Source: UBA6987 sp045617825 (GTDB lineage: Bacteria; Bacillota; Clostridia; Lachnospirales; Lachnospiraceae). Taken from it: 12,863 nt of DNA. Below, one piece after another: positions 6,058 through 12,863 of this stretch. Both the position numbers and the translations under genes were made by a program. Each line of letters opens with the position of its first letter. The first letter of the stretch is position 1. The notes under the pieces were generated by a model, which was given only the letters and a program-made list of their open reading frames with translations, was not told the DNA's origin and searched no databases. The stretch covers positions 1-12,863 of the forward strand of contig JAZLJI010000019.1 in NCBI GenBank assembly GCA_045617825.1, in the 5' to 3' direction.

Positions 6058-8151
6058 ATGCCGATTTCTCAGAACCAAAACCGCAGCAATTATCAGAAGC
6101 GCAAGCGCGCAGGACTGATCCTGGTCTGCGCTGCCTTCGTCCTGGCCGTGATCATGCGGCTGCTGGCCACCGCGCTGTCGCCGATCCCGGAGGAGCTGGC
6201 CTGGATCATCGGGCCCTGGCGCTACGTGCTGCTGGCTGTCCCGGCCCTGTTCCTGGTCCTCAGCCCCTTTCTGGCCTTCCGCCGCAAAAAGAAGCAGACC
6301 AACGAGGCCATGACCCGGATCCAGGACGAGCTGCTGGCTCACCCTGAGCAGGCGGCGGCCTTTGCCGATAAAAAGCTGAGGACGCTGAGAGCGCTCCGGC
6401 TGGGCTCACTGGCCGAGACGGTCCTGCTGTTTATCTGCGGGCTCCTGCTGCCTCTCGTCTTCAGTCTGACCACCTCCGACGACGCGGTAAATGCCTCCGC
6501 CGGCATGGTCATCTTCGGCGGCTTCGTTCTGGTGGGCGCCCTGTCCCGGCTGAGGCTCTGCTTCCGTTATCAGGCGGAGCAAAAGAGCCAGGGTGGATTT
6601 GCCGTATCCCGGGAGGACCTGCCGCTGCTTTACGGCATGGCGGAAAAGGCGCTTTCGAAGGCCGGCCTGGACCGGACCCCTGCCCTGTTCCTGACGCCGG
6701 ACAACAGCTTTTCCTTTGAGGAGGAAAAGGGCGCGCTGAAGCTGGTGCTGGGCACGGCGCTGCTGCGCAGCCTGGACCGGGAGGAGCTGGAGCAGCTTCT
6801 CTTCTACGAGGCCTGCAGCCTGAAGCAGGAGCAGAAGGGCCTGACGGCCGAGAACCGCTATCATCAGTGGCTGGCCACCGGCGCCACTCCGATGGGGCCC
6901 TTTGCCGGCATCGCGCTGGTGTTCTACCTCTACGCGGATCAGCGGTATCTGCGGGATTACCGGCTCTTCAGCTATGCCCGGACCCTGTCCGCGGACGAGG
7001 CGCTGAGCCGAAAGATCCGGGAGGAGGGCGATCCGGCGCCGGTCTGCAGCGCCCTGCGGAAGCAGCGCTATTACGGCTATTTCAGCTGGGAGCGGCAGAT
7101 CCAGGACCAGCCCAGTCTGTTTGAGAAGGAAAAGCCCGACAAAGCCGCCGTTTACCGGGAGGCGGATCTGTTCCTGGAGGCGCTGCCCCGGCGGGAGGCC
7201 GAATGGCAGGCCCTGCTGCAGCGGGAGATCCAGTCCCGAAACACTGATCAGCCCATCGCCCGGACCCGCATCGAGGCCCTGGACGCTCCGGCGGAAGCTC
7301 CCGCCGCCGCGGCCGGTCCCGATCCCCGCTTCAGCGGCGAGATCATGCGGGCCGTGGATCTGACCGCCGAGGGCTTTACGGAGGGCCTGAAGGCCATGGA
7401 TTACGAGGCGGCAAGGCAGGAGCTGTATCTGGAGCCCCTGAGCCGGATCGGGGCCTGGGAGGAGGCCGGAAAGCCTCTGGATCAGGAGAACTGCAGCGGC
7501 ATCATCGACGACCTGCGGAAGCTGGGACGGCATCAGGAGGCGGAGAAGCTGGCTGACGCGCTCCTTTCCGCCTACGGGGTCAGCAGCGCCGGGGCCTACG
7601 CTCTGCTCATCAAGGGCCTGTTCCGGCTGCACCGCTACGATGACCGCGGGATCTTCCAGCTGTATAACGCGGCCACCGTCAGCAAGCGCTTTGCCGGGGA
7701 AGCCATGGATCTGGTGGGCAGCTATTGCTGCATCAGCGGCAATCAGCCGGAGCTGGACCGCTACCGCAGACTGGCCCCGAACATGGGCAAGCAGGCCCGG
7801 GATCTGTTCAGTGAGACCCGCCTGCTGCGCTGCACCGATTGCCTGAGCAGCGAGACCGAGCTTCCCGGAAAATGCCGCGAGGAGCTGACCGCTCTGCTGA
7901 CGGAGCTGCGTCCTCAGGGGATCCGGGAGGCCTTCCTCTTCCGCAAGACCGTTACCGAGACCTACTTCTTCAGCGCGCTGGTGCTCCGCTATGAGGAGCA
8001 GCTGACAGAGGACGAACGGGAAGCGCTCCAGGAGCGGGTCTACCGCTATCTTCTGTCCGTAGAGGACTGGCAGTTCGGTGTCTTCGACGCTGACGACGTC
8101 CGGGACGTGCCGTATCAGGAGCTGGAGGACGTGGAGCTCATCGGCGCTTAA
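6058..8151 (+). CDS. Membrane protein with degenerate M48-peptidase-like domain and repeat-like helical tail
   Basis: Predicted 697 residues from the ATG at 6058, with AGGA 6 nt before it. Hydrophobic helices are at about 18-40, 54-74, 118-138 and 147-163, with a further hydrophobic stretch at 278-293. Residues 185-335 follow the M48 pattern: LPLLYGMAEKALSKAG, then NSFSF, then LVLGTALL, then LDREELEQLLF. Where M48 enzymes have HExxH this protein has Y250-E251-A-C-S254, so both zinc histidines are missing. Its later SADEALSRKI region lines up with the third-ligand helix but lacks the usual ExEAD form. Residues 480-600 contain helical pairs such as LGRHQEAEKLADALL, reminiscent of TPR repeats. 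It is best read as a catalytically dead M48 relative acting as a scaffold or sensor, though the M48 link rests on pattern matching by eye. It has its own promoter and is divergent from the calpain gene. Confidence 0.75.
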   Translation: MPISQNQNRSNYQKRKRAGLILVCAAFVLAVIMRLLATALSPIPEELAWIIGPWRYVLLAVPALFLVLSPFLAFRRKKKQTNEAMTRIQDELLAHPEQAAAFADKKLRTLRALRLGSLAETVLLFICGLLLPLVFSLTTSDDAVNASAGMVIFGGFVLVGALSRLRLCFRYQAEQKSQGGFAVSREDLPLLYGMAEKALSKAGLDRTPALFLTPDNSFSFEEEKGALKLVLGTALLRSLDREELEQLLFYEACSLKQEQKGLTAENRYHQWLATGATPMGPFAGIALVFYLYADQRYLRDYRLFSYARTLSADEALSRKIREEGDPAPVCSALRKQRYYGYFSWERQIQDQPSLFEKEKPDKAAVYREADLFLEALPRREAEWQALLQREIQSRNTDQPIARTRIEALDAPAEAPAAAAGPDPRFSGEIMRAVDLTAEGFTEGLKAMDYEAARQELYLEPLSRIGAWEEAGKPLDQENCSGIIDDLRKLGRHQEAEKLADALLSAYGVSSAGAYALLIKGLFRLHRYDDRGIFQLYNAATVSKRFAGEAMDLVGSYCCISGNQPELDRYRRLAPNMGKQARDLFSETRLLRCTDCLSSETELPGKCREELTALLTELRPQGIREAFLFRKTVTETYFFSALVLRYEEQLTEDEREALQERVYRYLLSVEDWQFGVFDADDVRDVPYQELEDVELIGA

Positions 8152-8176
8152 CTGCCGCGGCCTTCGCCGCACAGGA

Positions 8177-8212
8177 AAAGGGAGAGGTATCCTGCCGGGT
8201 CCCTCTCCCTTT
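8177..8212. terminator. Bidirectional terminator between the M48-like gene and the methionine operon
   Basis: AAAGGGAGAGG (8177-8187) pairs perfectly with CCTCTCCCTTT (8202-8212) over 11 bp around a 14-nt loop. The flanking T tracts are modest on both strands, and the stem itself supplies terminal T residues. It lies between two convergent genes, 25 nt after one stop and 20 nt after the other, as expected for a shared terminator. Confidence 0.75.
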
Positions 8213-8232
8213 CTGTATTGCGCTTTTCTCGG

Positions 8233-9090
8233 TCAGTCAGGCATTTCCGCCGCCAGCTCCGCCAGTCTGCGGATGTAGGCCGGGCTGCTGCCGCAGCAGG
8301 CGCCCAGATAATCCGCCAGGCCCAGCGCCGGCCTAACGGCCTCGGCAAATTCCTCGATGCCCAGGACCTTCTCTCCGGTGCCCAGATTCGGCTTGTACCA
8401 CAGCGGCTTCTCCGTGCAGCCGGCAAATTCCCGCAGCACCGGCAGGGTCTCCTGCGGGCCGGAGGAGCAGTTCACGCCGAAGGCTGCCACGCCCATGGGC
8501 TCCAGGGTCTGGACGATCTGAGAGACCCGGTCTCCCATCATGGTCCGCCCCTTCTTGGCAAAGCTGAAGGAGCAGATCACCGGCAGTCCGGTCTCCAGCG
8601 CCGCGCCCGCCGCCGCGCGCATCATCTGCAGGTCCATGAAGGTCTCCAGCAGGATGAAGTCCGGCTTTTCCGCGGCCGCCGCTTTCATGATCTTCCGGTA
8701 AATGGCTTCCACTTCCCCGGCGCTCACCGTTCCGTAGGGCTCCATCAGCACGCTTAAGGGGCCTGAGGAAAGATAGACCTTCGCCGCCTCGCAGTGCTTT
8801 TCCTCCGCGTAGGCCTGCGCGGCCTCCTTGGCCAGGCGGACGGAGGCTGCCACGACCTCTTCCACGGAATAGGAGGAGGTACGCTCCACGCTGTAGTCAT
8901 TTGCCGCGAAGGTATTGGTCTGGATCATCCGGCTTCCGGCCTCCAGATAGGCCCGGCTGAGGGCCTTGGCCAGCTCCGGTTGCTCCAGAGAGTATTTCCA
9001 CACGGGTTCCCGGGGGATGCCGGCCTTTTCCGCCATTTCCCACAGCAAGGTGCCTGCGGCACCGTCAAGGATCACGGGTCTGCCTTTCAT
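8233..9090 (-). CDS. Homocysteine S-methyltransferase family protein, stand-alone
   Basis: A 285-residue protein consisting only of the homocysteine-binding barrel. It transfers a methyl group to homocysteine to form methionine. Visible motifs are LDGAAGTLL (8-16), IQTNTFAAN (56-64), GVNC208-SSGP and GAC265-C266-GSSPAYIRRL. The three cysteines correspond to the zinc ligands of the family. The usual GGCCG is GACCG here. There is no folate or cobalamin domain, so the methyl donor is not obvious: S-methylmethionine, SAM, a betaine-like compound, or methyl-folate with partner proteins encoded elsewhere. Its ATG overlaps the metA stop as ATGA, and the Shine-Dalgarno AAGGAG lies inside the metA coding end, so translation is likely coupled. 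It is the last gene of the operon. The family call is strong and the donor unknown. Confidence 0.9.
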   Translation of the reverse strand: MKGRPVILDGAAGTLLWEMAEKAGIPREPVWKYSLEQPELAKALSRAYLEAGSRMIQTNTFAANDYSVERTSSYSVEEVVAASVRLAKEAAQAYAEEKHCEAAKVYLSSGPLSVLMEPYGTVSAGEVEAIYRKIMKAAAAEKPDFILLETFMDLQMMRAAAGAALETGLPVICSFSFAKKGRTMMGDRVSQIVQTLEPMGVAAFGVNCSSGPQETLPVLREFAGCTEKPLWYKPNLGTGEKVLGIEEFAEAVRPALGLADYLGACCGSSPAYIRRLAELAAEMPD

Positions 9091-10007
9091 TGATTTATCT
9101 CCTTCAGATCAAAGGGCGTCGTCTGGTAGACGAAATAGTTCAGCCAGTTGCTGTAGAGCAGATTGGCGTGCGAGCGCCAGGTGACCCGGGGCTCCCGCGT
9201 CGGATCGTCGTCCGGGAAATAGTTCTTCGGGACCTTCGGCGCCAGGCCGGCCTTCACGTCCCGCAGATACTCGCTGCGCAGGGTGTCGCCGTCGTATTCG
9301 GAATGGCCGGTGATGAAGACCTGCCGGCCCTGCTTGGTCGTCATGATGTATACGCCAGTCTCCTCGGAGGAGGCCAGGATCTTCAGCTCCGGCACCGCCT
9401 CCACGTCCTCCCGCATCACGGTGGTGTTGCGGGACTGGGGCACCATAAACTCGTCGTCGAAGCCCCGCAGCAGGATGGACTGCTTGTAGTCGGCGTGATG
9501 TCTGAATACGCCGGAATACTTCTCCGGCAGGATCACCTTCGGGATCCCGTAGTGATAGTACAGCCCGGCCTGAGCGCCCCAGCAGATGTGCAGGGTGCTG
9601 TGGACGTGGGACTTGGTCCACTCCATGATCTCACAGAGCTCCGGCCAATACTCCACCTCTTCATAGGGCATCAGCTCCACCGGAGCGCCGGTGATGATGC
9701 AGCCGTCGTAATTCTTCTCCTTGATATCGTCAAAGGTCTTGTAAAAGGTGAACAGATGCTCCGCCGGAGTATTCTTGGACACGTGCTGCTTGGTATGGAT
9801 CAGCTCCAGATTGACCTGCAGCGGGGAATTGCCCAGCAGTCTTGCCAGCTGGGTCTCCGTCTCGATCTTCTTCGGCATCAGATTGACCAGCAGAATGTTC
9901 AGCGGGCGGATATCCTGAGTGATGGCCCGGGTCTCCGTCATGACGAAGATATTTTCCTCCTGCAGAGTGTGGACCGCAGGGAGATCATTGGGGATTTTAA
10001 TCGGCAT
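9087..10007 (-). CDS. metA: Homoserine O-acetyltransferase (MetA type)
   Basis: A 306-residue cytoplasmic enzyme activating homoserine for methionine synthesis. It is of the MetA family (glutamine amidotransferase-like fold), with normal length. Numbering matches the reference enzymes: C142 in HICWGAQAG is the acyl-carrying cysteine, and H235 and E237 in TGHSEYDG complete the catalytic set. Residue 111, in the TGAPVE111 motif, is Glu. In this family Glu111 is known to favour acetyl-CoA, whereas Gly is found in succinyl-CoA enzymes. The product is therefore expected to be O-acetylhomoserine, which suits the OAH sulfhydrylase gene 66 nt upstream. The ATG at 10007 follows AAAGGAG with a 5-nt gap. 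Databases often label such genes homoserine O-succinyltransferase; the residue argues against that here. Confidence 0.95.
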   Translation of the reverse strand: MPIKIPNDLPAVHTLQEENIFVMTETRAITQDIRPLNILLVNLMPKKIETETQLARLLGNSPLQVNLELIHTKQHVSKNTPAEHLFTFYKTFDDIKEKNYDGCIITGAPVELMPYEEVEYWPELCEIMEWTKSHVHSTLHICWGAQAGLYYHYGIPKVILPEKYSGVFRHHADYKQSILLRGFDDEFMVPQSRNTTVMREDVEAVPELKILASSEETGVYIMTTKQGRQVFITGHSEYDGDTLRSEYLRDVKAGLAPKVPKNYFPDDDPTREPRVTWRSHANLLYSNWLNYFVYQTTPFDLKEINQ

Positions 10008-10025
10008 ACCGGCTCCTTTATCAGA

Positions 10026-10049
10026 CAGCGGTGCCCTGAGGCACCGCTG
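10026..10049 (-). promoter_or_regulatory. Perfect 10-bp intercistronic hairpin between metY and metA
   Basis: CAGCGGTGCC and GGCACCGCTG pair without mismatch around the tetraloop TCAG (minus strand). The hairpin sits 24 nt after the metY stop and just before the metA Shine-Dalgarno. No T run follows, so it is not an intrinsic terminator. A role in RNA stability or processing, or in setting the metY/metA ratio, is plausible but unproven. Confidence 0.6.
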
Positions 10050-10073
10050 CGCAGAGGTTTATTGTCAGCTTCT

Positions 10074-11351
10074 TCAGATGGCGGCGAGTGCCTGCTCGAT
10101 GTCCGCGATCAGATCCGCGGCATTCTCCAGGCCGCAGGAGAAACGCACCAGATCGCCGGAAATACCGCAGGCCTCCAGCTCGGCGTCGTTCATCTGACGG
10201 TGCGTGGCGCTGGCGGGGTGCAGGCAGCAGGTCCGGGCATCGGCCACGTGGGTCTCGATGGCACCGATCTTCAGGTTCTTCATGAAGGCCTCGGCAGCGG
10301 CTCTGCCGCCCTTGATGCCGAAGCTGACCACGCCGCAGCTGCCGTTCGGCAGGTATTTGCAGGCGCGATCGTAGTATTTGTCGCCGGGAAGGCTGGGGTA
10401 GGTGACCCAGGCGATCTTCGGGTGCTTGCTGACGTATTCCGCCACGGCCATGGCGTTCTCGCAGTGTCTGGGCATCCGGACGTGCAGGCTTTCCAGCCCC
10501 AGGTTCAGATAATAGGCGTTCTGAGGGGCCTGGATGGAGCCGAAGTCCCGCATCAGCTGAGCGGTGCACTTGGTGATGAAGGCGCCGGCCAGGCCGAAGC
10601 GCTCGGTATAGGTCACCCCGTGATAGCTCTCGTCGGGCGTGCAGAGACCCGGGAATCTGTCGGGGTACTTGGTCCAGTCGAATTTGCCGCTGTCCACGAT
10701 GCAGCCGCCGACGGCAGAGCCGTGGCCGTCCATGTATTTGGTAGTGGAGTGGGTCACGATGTCCGCGCCCCATTCGAAGGGCCGGCAGTTCACGGGAGTG
10801 GCAAAGGTATTGTCCACGATCAGCGGAACGCCGTGCTCATGGGCCACCTTGGCGAAAAGCTCCAGATCCAGCACGGTCAGCGCGGGGTTGGCGATGGTCT
10901 CGCCGAAGAGGGCCTTGGTGTTGGGACGGAAGGCCGCGTTCAGCTCTTCCTCCGTGGCATCCGGAGATACGAAGGTGAAGTCGATGCCCATGCGCTTCAT
11001 GGTCACGCTGAACAGGTTATAGGTCCCGCCGTAAATGGAGGAGGACGCTACCACGTGATCGCCGCAGGAGGCGATATTGAAGACGGCGTAGAAGTTGGCC
11101 GCCTGACCGGAGCTGGTCAGCATGGCCGCGGTGCCGCCTTCCATTTCGGCGATCTTCGCCGCCACGTGATCGTTGGTGGGGTTCTGCAGACGGGTGTAGA
11201 AATAGCCCTCCGCCTCCAGATCGAAAAGCTTGCCCATGTCGGCGCTGGTCGCGTACTTGAAGGTGGTACTCTGAATGATCGGTACCTGACGGGGCTCGCC
11301 GTTGCCGGGATGATATCCGCCCTGCACGCAGATGGTTTCAATATGATTCAT
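10074..11351 (-). CDS. metY: O-acetylhomoserine sulfhydrylase (aminocarboxypropyltransferase)
   Basis: A 425-residue PLP enzyme of the Cys/Met metabolism family, which replaces the acetyl group of O-acetylhomoserine with sulfide to give homocysteine. K205 in the THSTTKYMDGHG motif is the PLP lysine. D180-NTFATP, the SSGQAA phosphate-binding region (80-85) and YFYTRLQNPT (50-59) are family hallmarks. The length of about 425, longer than the roughly 380-400 of cystathionine gamma-synthases, and the HVADARTCCLHPASATH motif (368-384) favour the MetY group. The pairing with an acetyl-type MetA supports this. The ATG at 11351 follows AAGGAGG with a 5-nt gap. It is the first gene of the operon, behind a consensus promoter and a structured 5' leader. 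Family confidence is very high; sulfide as the physiological donor is inferred. Confidence 0.95.
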   Translation of the reverse strand: MNHIETICVQGGYHPGNGEPRQVPIIQSTTFKYATSADMGKLFDLEAEGYFYTRLQNPTNDHVAAKIAEMEGGTAAMLTSSGQAANFYAVFNIASCGDHVVASSSIYGGTYNLFSVTMKRMGIDFTFVSPDATEEELNAAFRPNTKALFGETIANPALTVLDLELFAKVAHEHGVPLIVDNTFATPVNCRPFEWGADIVTHSTTKYMDGHGSAVGGCIVDSGKFDWTKYPDRFPGLCTPDESYHGVTYTERFGLAGAFITKCTAQLMRDFGSIQAPQNAYYLNLGLESLHVRMPRHCENAMAVAEYVSKHPKIAWVTYPSLPGDKYYDRACKYLPNGSCGVVSFGIKGGRAAAEAFMKNLKIGAIETHVADARTCCLHPASATHRQMNDAELEACGISGDLVRFSCGLENAADLIADIEQALAAI

Positions 11352-11356
11352 GATGC

Positions 11357-11417
11357 CCTCCTTTTCCGAAAGGACAGCTTTCGGATATTTGAATTGCGGC
11401 CCGGGACGATCCCGGCC
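11357..11417 (-). promoter_or_regulatory. Structured metY leader with alternative SD-masking fold
   Basis: The predicted leader of about 70 nt holds a GGCCGGGA/TCCCGGGCC hairpin (11417-11398, one bulge, 3-nt loop) almost at its 5' end. Next comes CCGAAAG/CTTTCGG (11384-11378 with 11372-11366), adjacent to the AAAAGGAGG ribosome binding site. TCCTTT (11374-11369) could instead pair with AAAGGA (11364-11359) of that binding site across a CGGA loop, which would exclude the CCGAAAG/CTTTCGG hairpin. No SAM riboswitch or T-box is recognisable. The first hairpin overlaps the predicted transcript start and could equally be a protein operator. Confidence 0.5.
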
Positions 11418-11426
11418 ATTTCGGTT

Positions 11427-11455
11427 ATTCTACCACGCTTTTCGGGCGCTGACAA
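11427..11455 (-). promoter_or_regulatory. Promoter of the metY-metA-HcyS operon
   Basis: On the minus strand TTGTCA (11455-11450), a 17-nt spacer and TAGAAT (11432-11427), with TGG just before the -10, make a strong housekeeping promoter. The expected start is near 11420. It lies in the gap after the FAD oxidoreductase stop, so the methionine genes have independent transcription. Confidence 0.88.
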
Positions 11456-11481
11456 ATGCTTTTTGCGCTATTTTGCGAAAT

Positions 11482-12726
11482 TCAGGCCTTGACCGCCGCC
11501 TGTCCGGCCAGGTACCCGCTGGCCCAGGCCCACTGCAGATTGTAGCCGCCGCAGAGCCCGTCCACGTTCAGGATCTCTCCCGCGAAATACAGCCCCGGCG
11601 TCTTCCGGGACTGGAGGCTCCGGTCCACCTCGGCCAGCGGCACGCCGCCCCGGGTCACCTGCGCGGAATCGAAGTCCTTGGCGCCGTTCACAGTAAAGCA
11701 TAGACCGGCCATTTCCCGGGAGAGGCGGTTCAGCAAGGCAGGTGCCAGTCCGCCGGTGGGAACGTGCAGCGGGATCCCCGACGCGTTCAGCAGCACCGGG
11801 ATCATTTTATCGGGCACGACGCCCCGCAGCAGCTCGCCGGTCTCCTGCTCCGGTCTCGCCTTCACCCGCTGCTTCAGCAGGTATAGGATATCCGGCTCTG
11901 AGCGGCCCTCCCACAGGTTCAGGAAGACCTTCACCTCCTTCTCCCCGCAGAGCGCCTCCACCGCGTCGCCGCTCAGCTGGAAGATCGGGATGCCGGAAAT
12001 GCCGTAGTCGGTCAGCTGGATCTCTCCCTCCTCCGTACGGCGCTTGATGCCGTTCACCGTCAGGGTCGCCGCGGCCTCTACCCGGACGCCGGCCAGCTGT
12101 CTGGTATAGCTCTCCGCGGCCGTCAGGGCCACCAGGGCCGGGAGCGGCTGGATCACCGAATGGCCCGCGTCCATGGCCAGCTGGTAGCCGCTGCCGTCGG
12201 AGCCGGATTTCGGGAAGGCCATGCCGCCGGCCGCCAGGATCAGCCGGTCCGCGGAAAAGCGCTCCTCCCCCGCGATCACGGTAAAGGCCGATCCTCCGGA
12301 GGCCGCTCCGGAAAGCAGCTGCTCCGCCTTTCTGCCGTAAAGGAGCCTTACCCCCAGTGCCTCGCATTCCGCCACCAGGGCCTCCCGGACCGCGGCGGCC
12401 TCCCGGCACTTGGGATAGACGTAGCCCTCTTTGCTGACGCAGGGGATCCCCAGACTGTCGAAGAACTCCTGGGTCTCCTTCGCGCCGAAGCGTCCCAGGA
12501 GCTCTCCTGTCAGCGCCGGCACGTCGCTGTGCCAGCAGGCGGCATTTTCCTTCAGATTCGTCAGATTGCAATGGCCGTTTCCGGTGGAAAGCAGCTTCTT
12601 CCCTGCCTTCTGACCGCCCTCCAGCACCAGGACCTCTCCGTCCCTTCCGGAGGCCTTAAGGCTTCTGGCCGCGGAAATGGCGGCACTGAGTCCCGCCGCG
12701 CCTCCTCCAATGATGATCAGCTTCAT
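11482..12726 (-). CDS. NAD(P)/FAD-dependent oxidoreductase, BaiN/HI0933 family
   Basis: A 414-residue flavoprotein. The ATG at 12726 starts right at the dinucleotide-binding motif MKLIIIGGGAAGLSAA (GGGAAG at 7-12), the usual layout; the open frame further upstream encodes nothing recognisable. Other hallmarks are GKKLLSTGNGHCNLTN (42-57), ILAAGGMAFPKSGSDGSGY (163-181) and a C-terminal FAD-contacting block at 378-408 containing GLYFAGEILNVDG, CGGYNLQWAW and ASGYLAG. The length is typical for the family. The family is widely annotated as aminoacetone oxidase or BaiN (bile-acid dehydroxylation), but most members have no tested function. No bile-acid genes are in view, so I do not transfer that role. 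The Shine-Dalgarno (GGGA) is weak. It is on the same strand as the methionine operon but separated by that operon's own promoter. Confidence 0.92.
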   Translation of the reverse strand: MKLIIIGGGAAGLSAAISAARSLKASGRDGEVLVLEGGQKAGKKLLSTGNGHCNLTNLKENAACWHSDVPALTGELLGRFGAKETQEFFDSLGIPCVSKEGYVYPKCREAAAVREALVAECEALGVRLLYGRKAEQLLSGAASGGSAFTVIAGEERFSADRLILAAGGMAFPKSGSDGSGYQLAMDAGHSVIQPLPALVALTAAESYTRQLAGVRVEAAATLTVNGIKRRTEEGEIQLTDYGISGIPIFQLSGDAVEALCGEKEVKVFLNLWEGRSEPDILYLLKQRVKARPEQETGELLRGVVPDKMIPVLLNASGIPLHVPTGGLAPALLNRLSREMAGLCFTVNGAKDFDSAQVTRGGVPLAEVDRSLQSRKTPGLYFAGEILNVDGLCGGYNLQWAWASGYLAGQAAVKA

Positions 12727-12863
12727 GTTTATTTCCCGTCTTTCTGCGAAAGACACCAATGCGGTATGAAACCCGGCATGGCCTTTCGCTATCAAATTTT
12801 TCTTTCTTCTGATATTATTTTCCCATAAGACTGACACACTACAGAACACGTGGAGGTGAGTGG
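12727..12863. other. Right-edge intergenic DNA
   Basis: This AT-richer gap lies upstream of the FAD oxidoreductase, and I find no convincing promoter hexamer pair on either strand. At the very edge GGAGGTGAGTGG on the plus strand could be the ribosome binding site and GTG start of a rightward gene outside the window. That is too little sequence to call. Confidence 0.3.

Noticed and set aside
6406..8172. 588-codon open frame on the minus strand across the M48-like gene.
   Set aside because: It has Gln-, Leu- and Gly-rich composition with no motif or ribosome binding site. The plus-strand gene has a consensus promoter and start. This is a shadow frame.
9090..11492. 800-codon open frame on the plus strand, antisense to metY, metA and HcyS.
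   Set aside because: It runs exactly opposite three well-recognised enzymes. Its product is low-complexity, rich in Gly, His, Val and Ala, and has no recognisable motif. It is explained by GC-rich codon bias that removes stops on the other strand.

Overview
The window looks like chromosomal DNA of a GC-rich Bacillota species, probably a gut-type Clostridia (Lachnospiraceae or Oscillospiraceae relative). Reasons: a TnpV-type transposon gene, a MetA with the acetyl-CoA-type glutamate, strong AGGAGG ribosome binding sites, Gram-positive-style promoters, and a lipobox protein next to a large calpain-like protease. The family assignment is an inference. I could not run any search.

Left part (1-1300): AT-richer DNA carrying a DUF3800 C-terminal fragment and, convergent to it, tnpV, with a bidirectional terminator between them. 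tnpV has an inverted repeat in its leader that can pair with part of its ribosome binding site. Next to this mobile-element debris is a leftward tRNA unit: consensus promoter, tRNA-Arg(ACG), a strong intrinsic terminator, tRNA-Leu(UAG), and a second terminator. A terminator between the two tRNAs, with no room for a second promoter, is odd.

Middle part (1491-8151): three large accessory genes. Leftward are a lipoprotein with a lipase-type Ser-Asp-His triad and a 914-residue cytosolic-looking protein with an intact calpain (C2) core between long helical arms. Divergent from these, behind a near-consensus promoter, is a 697-residue membrane protein. It looks like an M48 metallopeptidase that has lost its HExxH zinc site and gained a repeat-like helical tail. 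The shared intergenic region holds a 12-bp palindrome and two 9-bp direct repeats 20 bp apart. This neighbourhood is the most likely place for something undescribed.

Right part (8177-12863): a compact leftward methionine operon. A consensus promoter drives metY (O-acetylhomoserine sulfhydrylase), then metA (homoserine O-acetyltransferase), then a stand-alone homocysteine S-methyltransferase that overlaps metA by 4 nt. It ends at a bidirectional terminator. MetA makes O-acetylhomoserine, MetY adds sulfide to give homocysteine, and the methyltransferase makes methionine. The short leader has no recognisable SAM riboswitch or T-box, but it can fold two ways around the metY Shine-Dalgarno. Upstream lies a BaiN/HI0933-type FAD oxidoreductase on the same strand. 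The long opposite-strand open frames over the GC-rich genes are read as codon-bias shadows.
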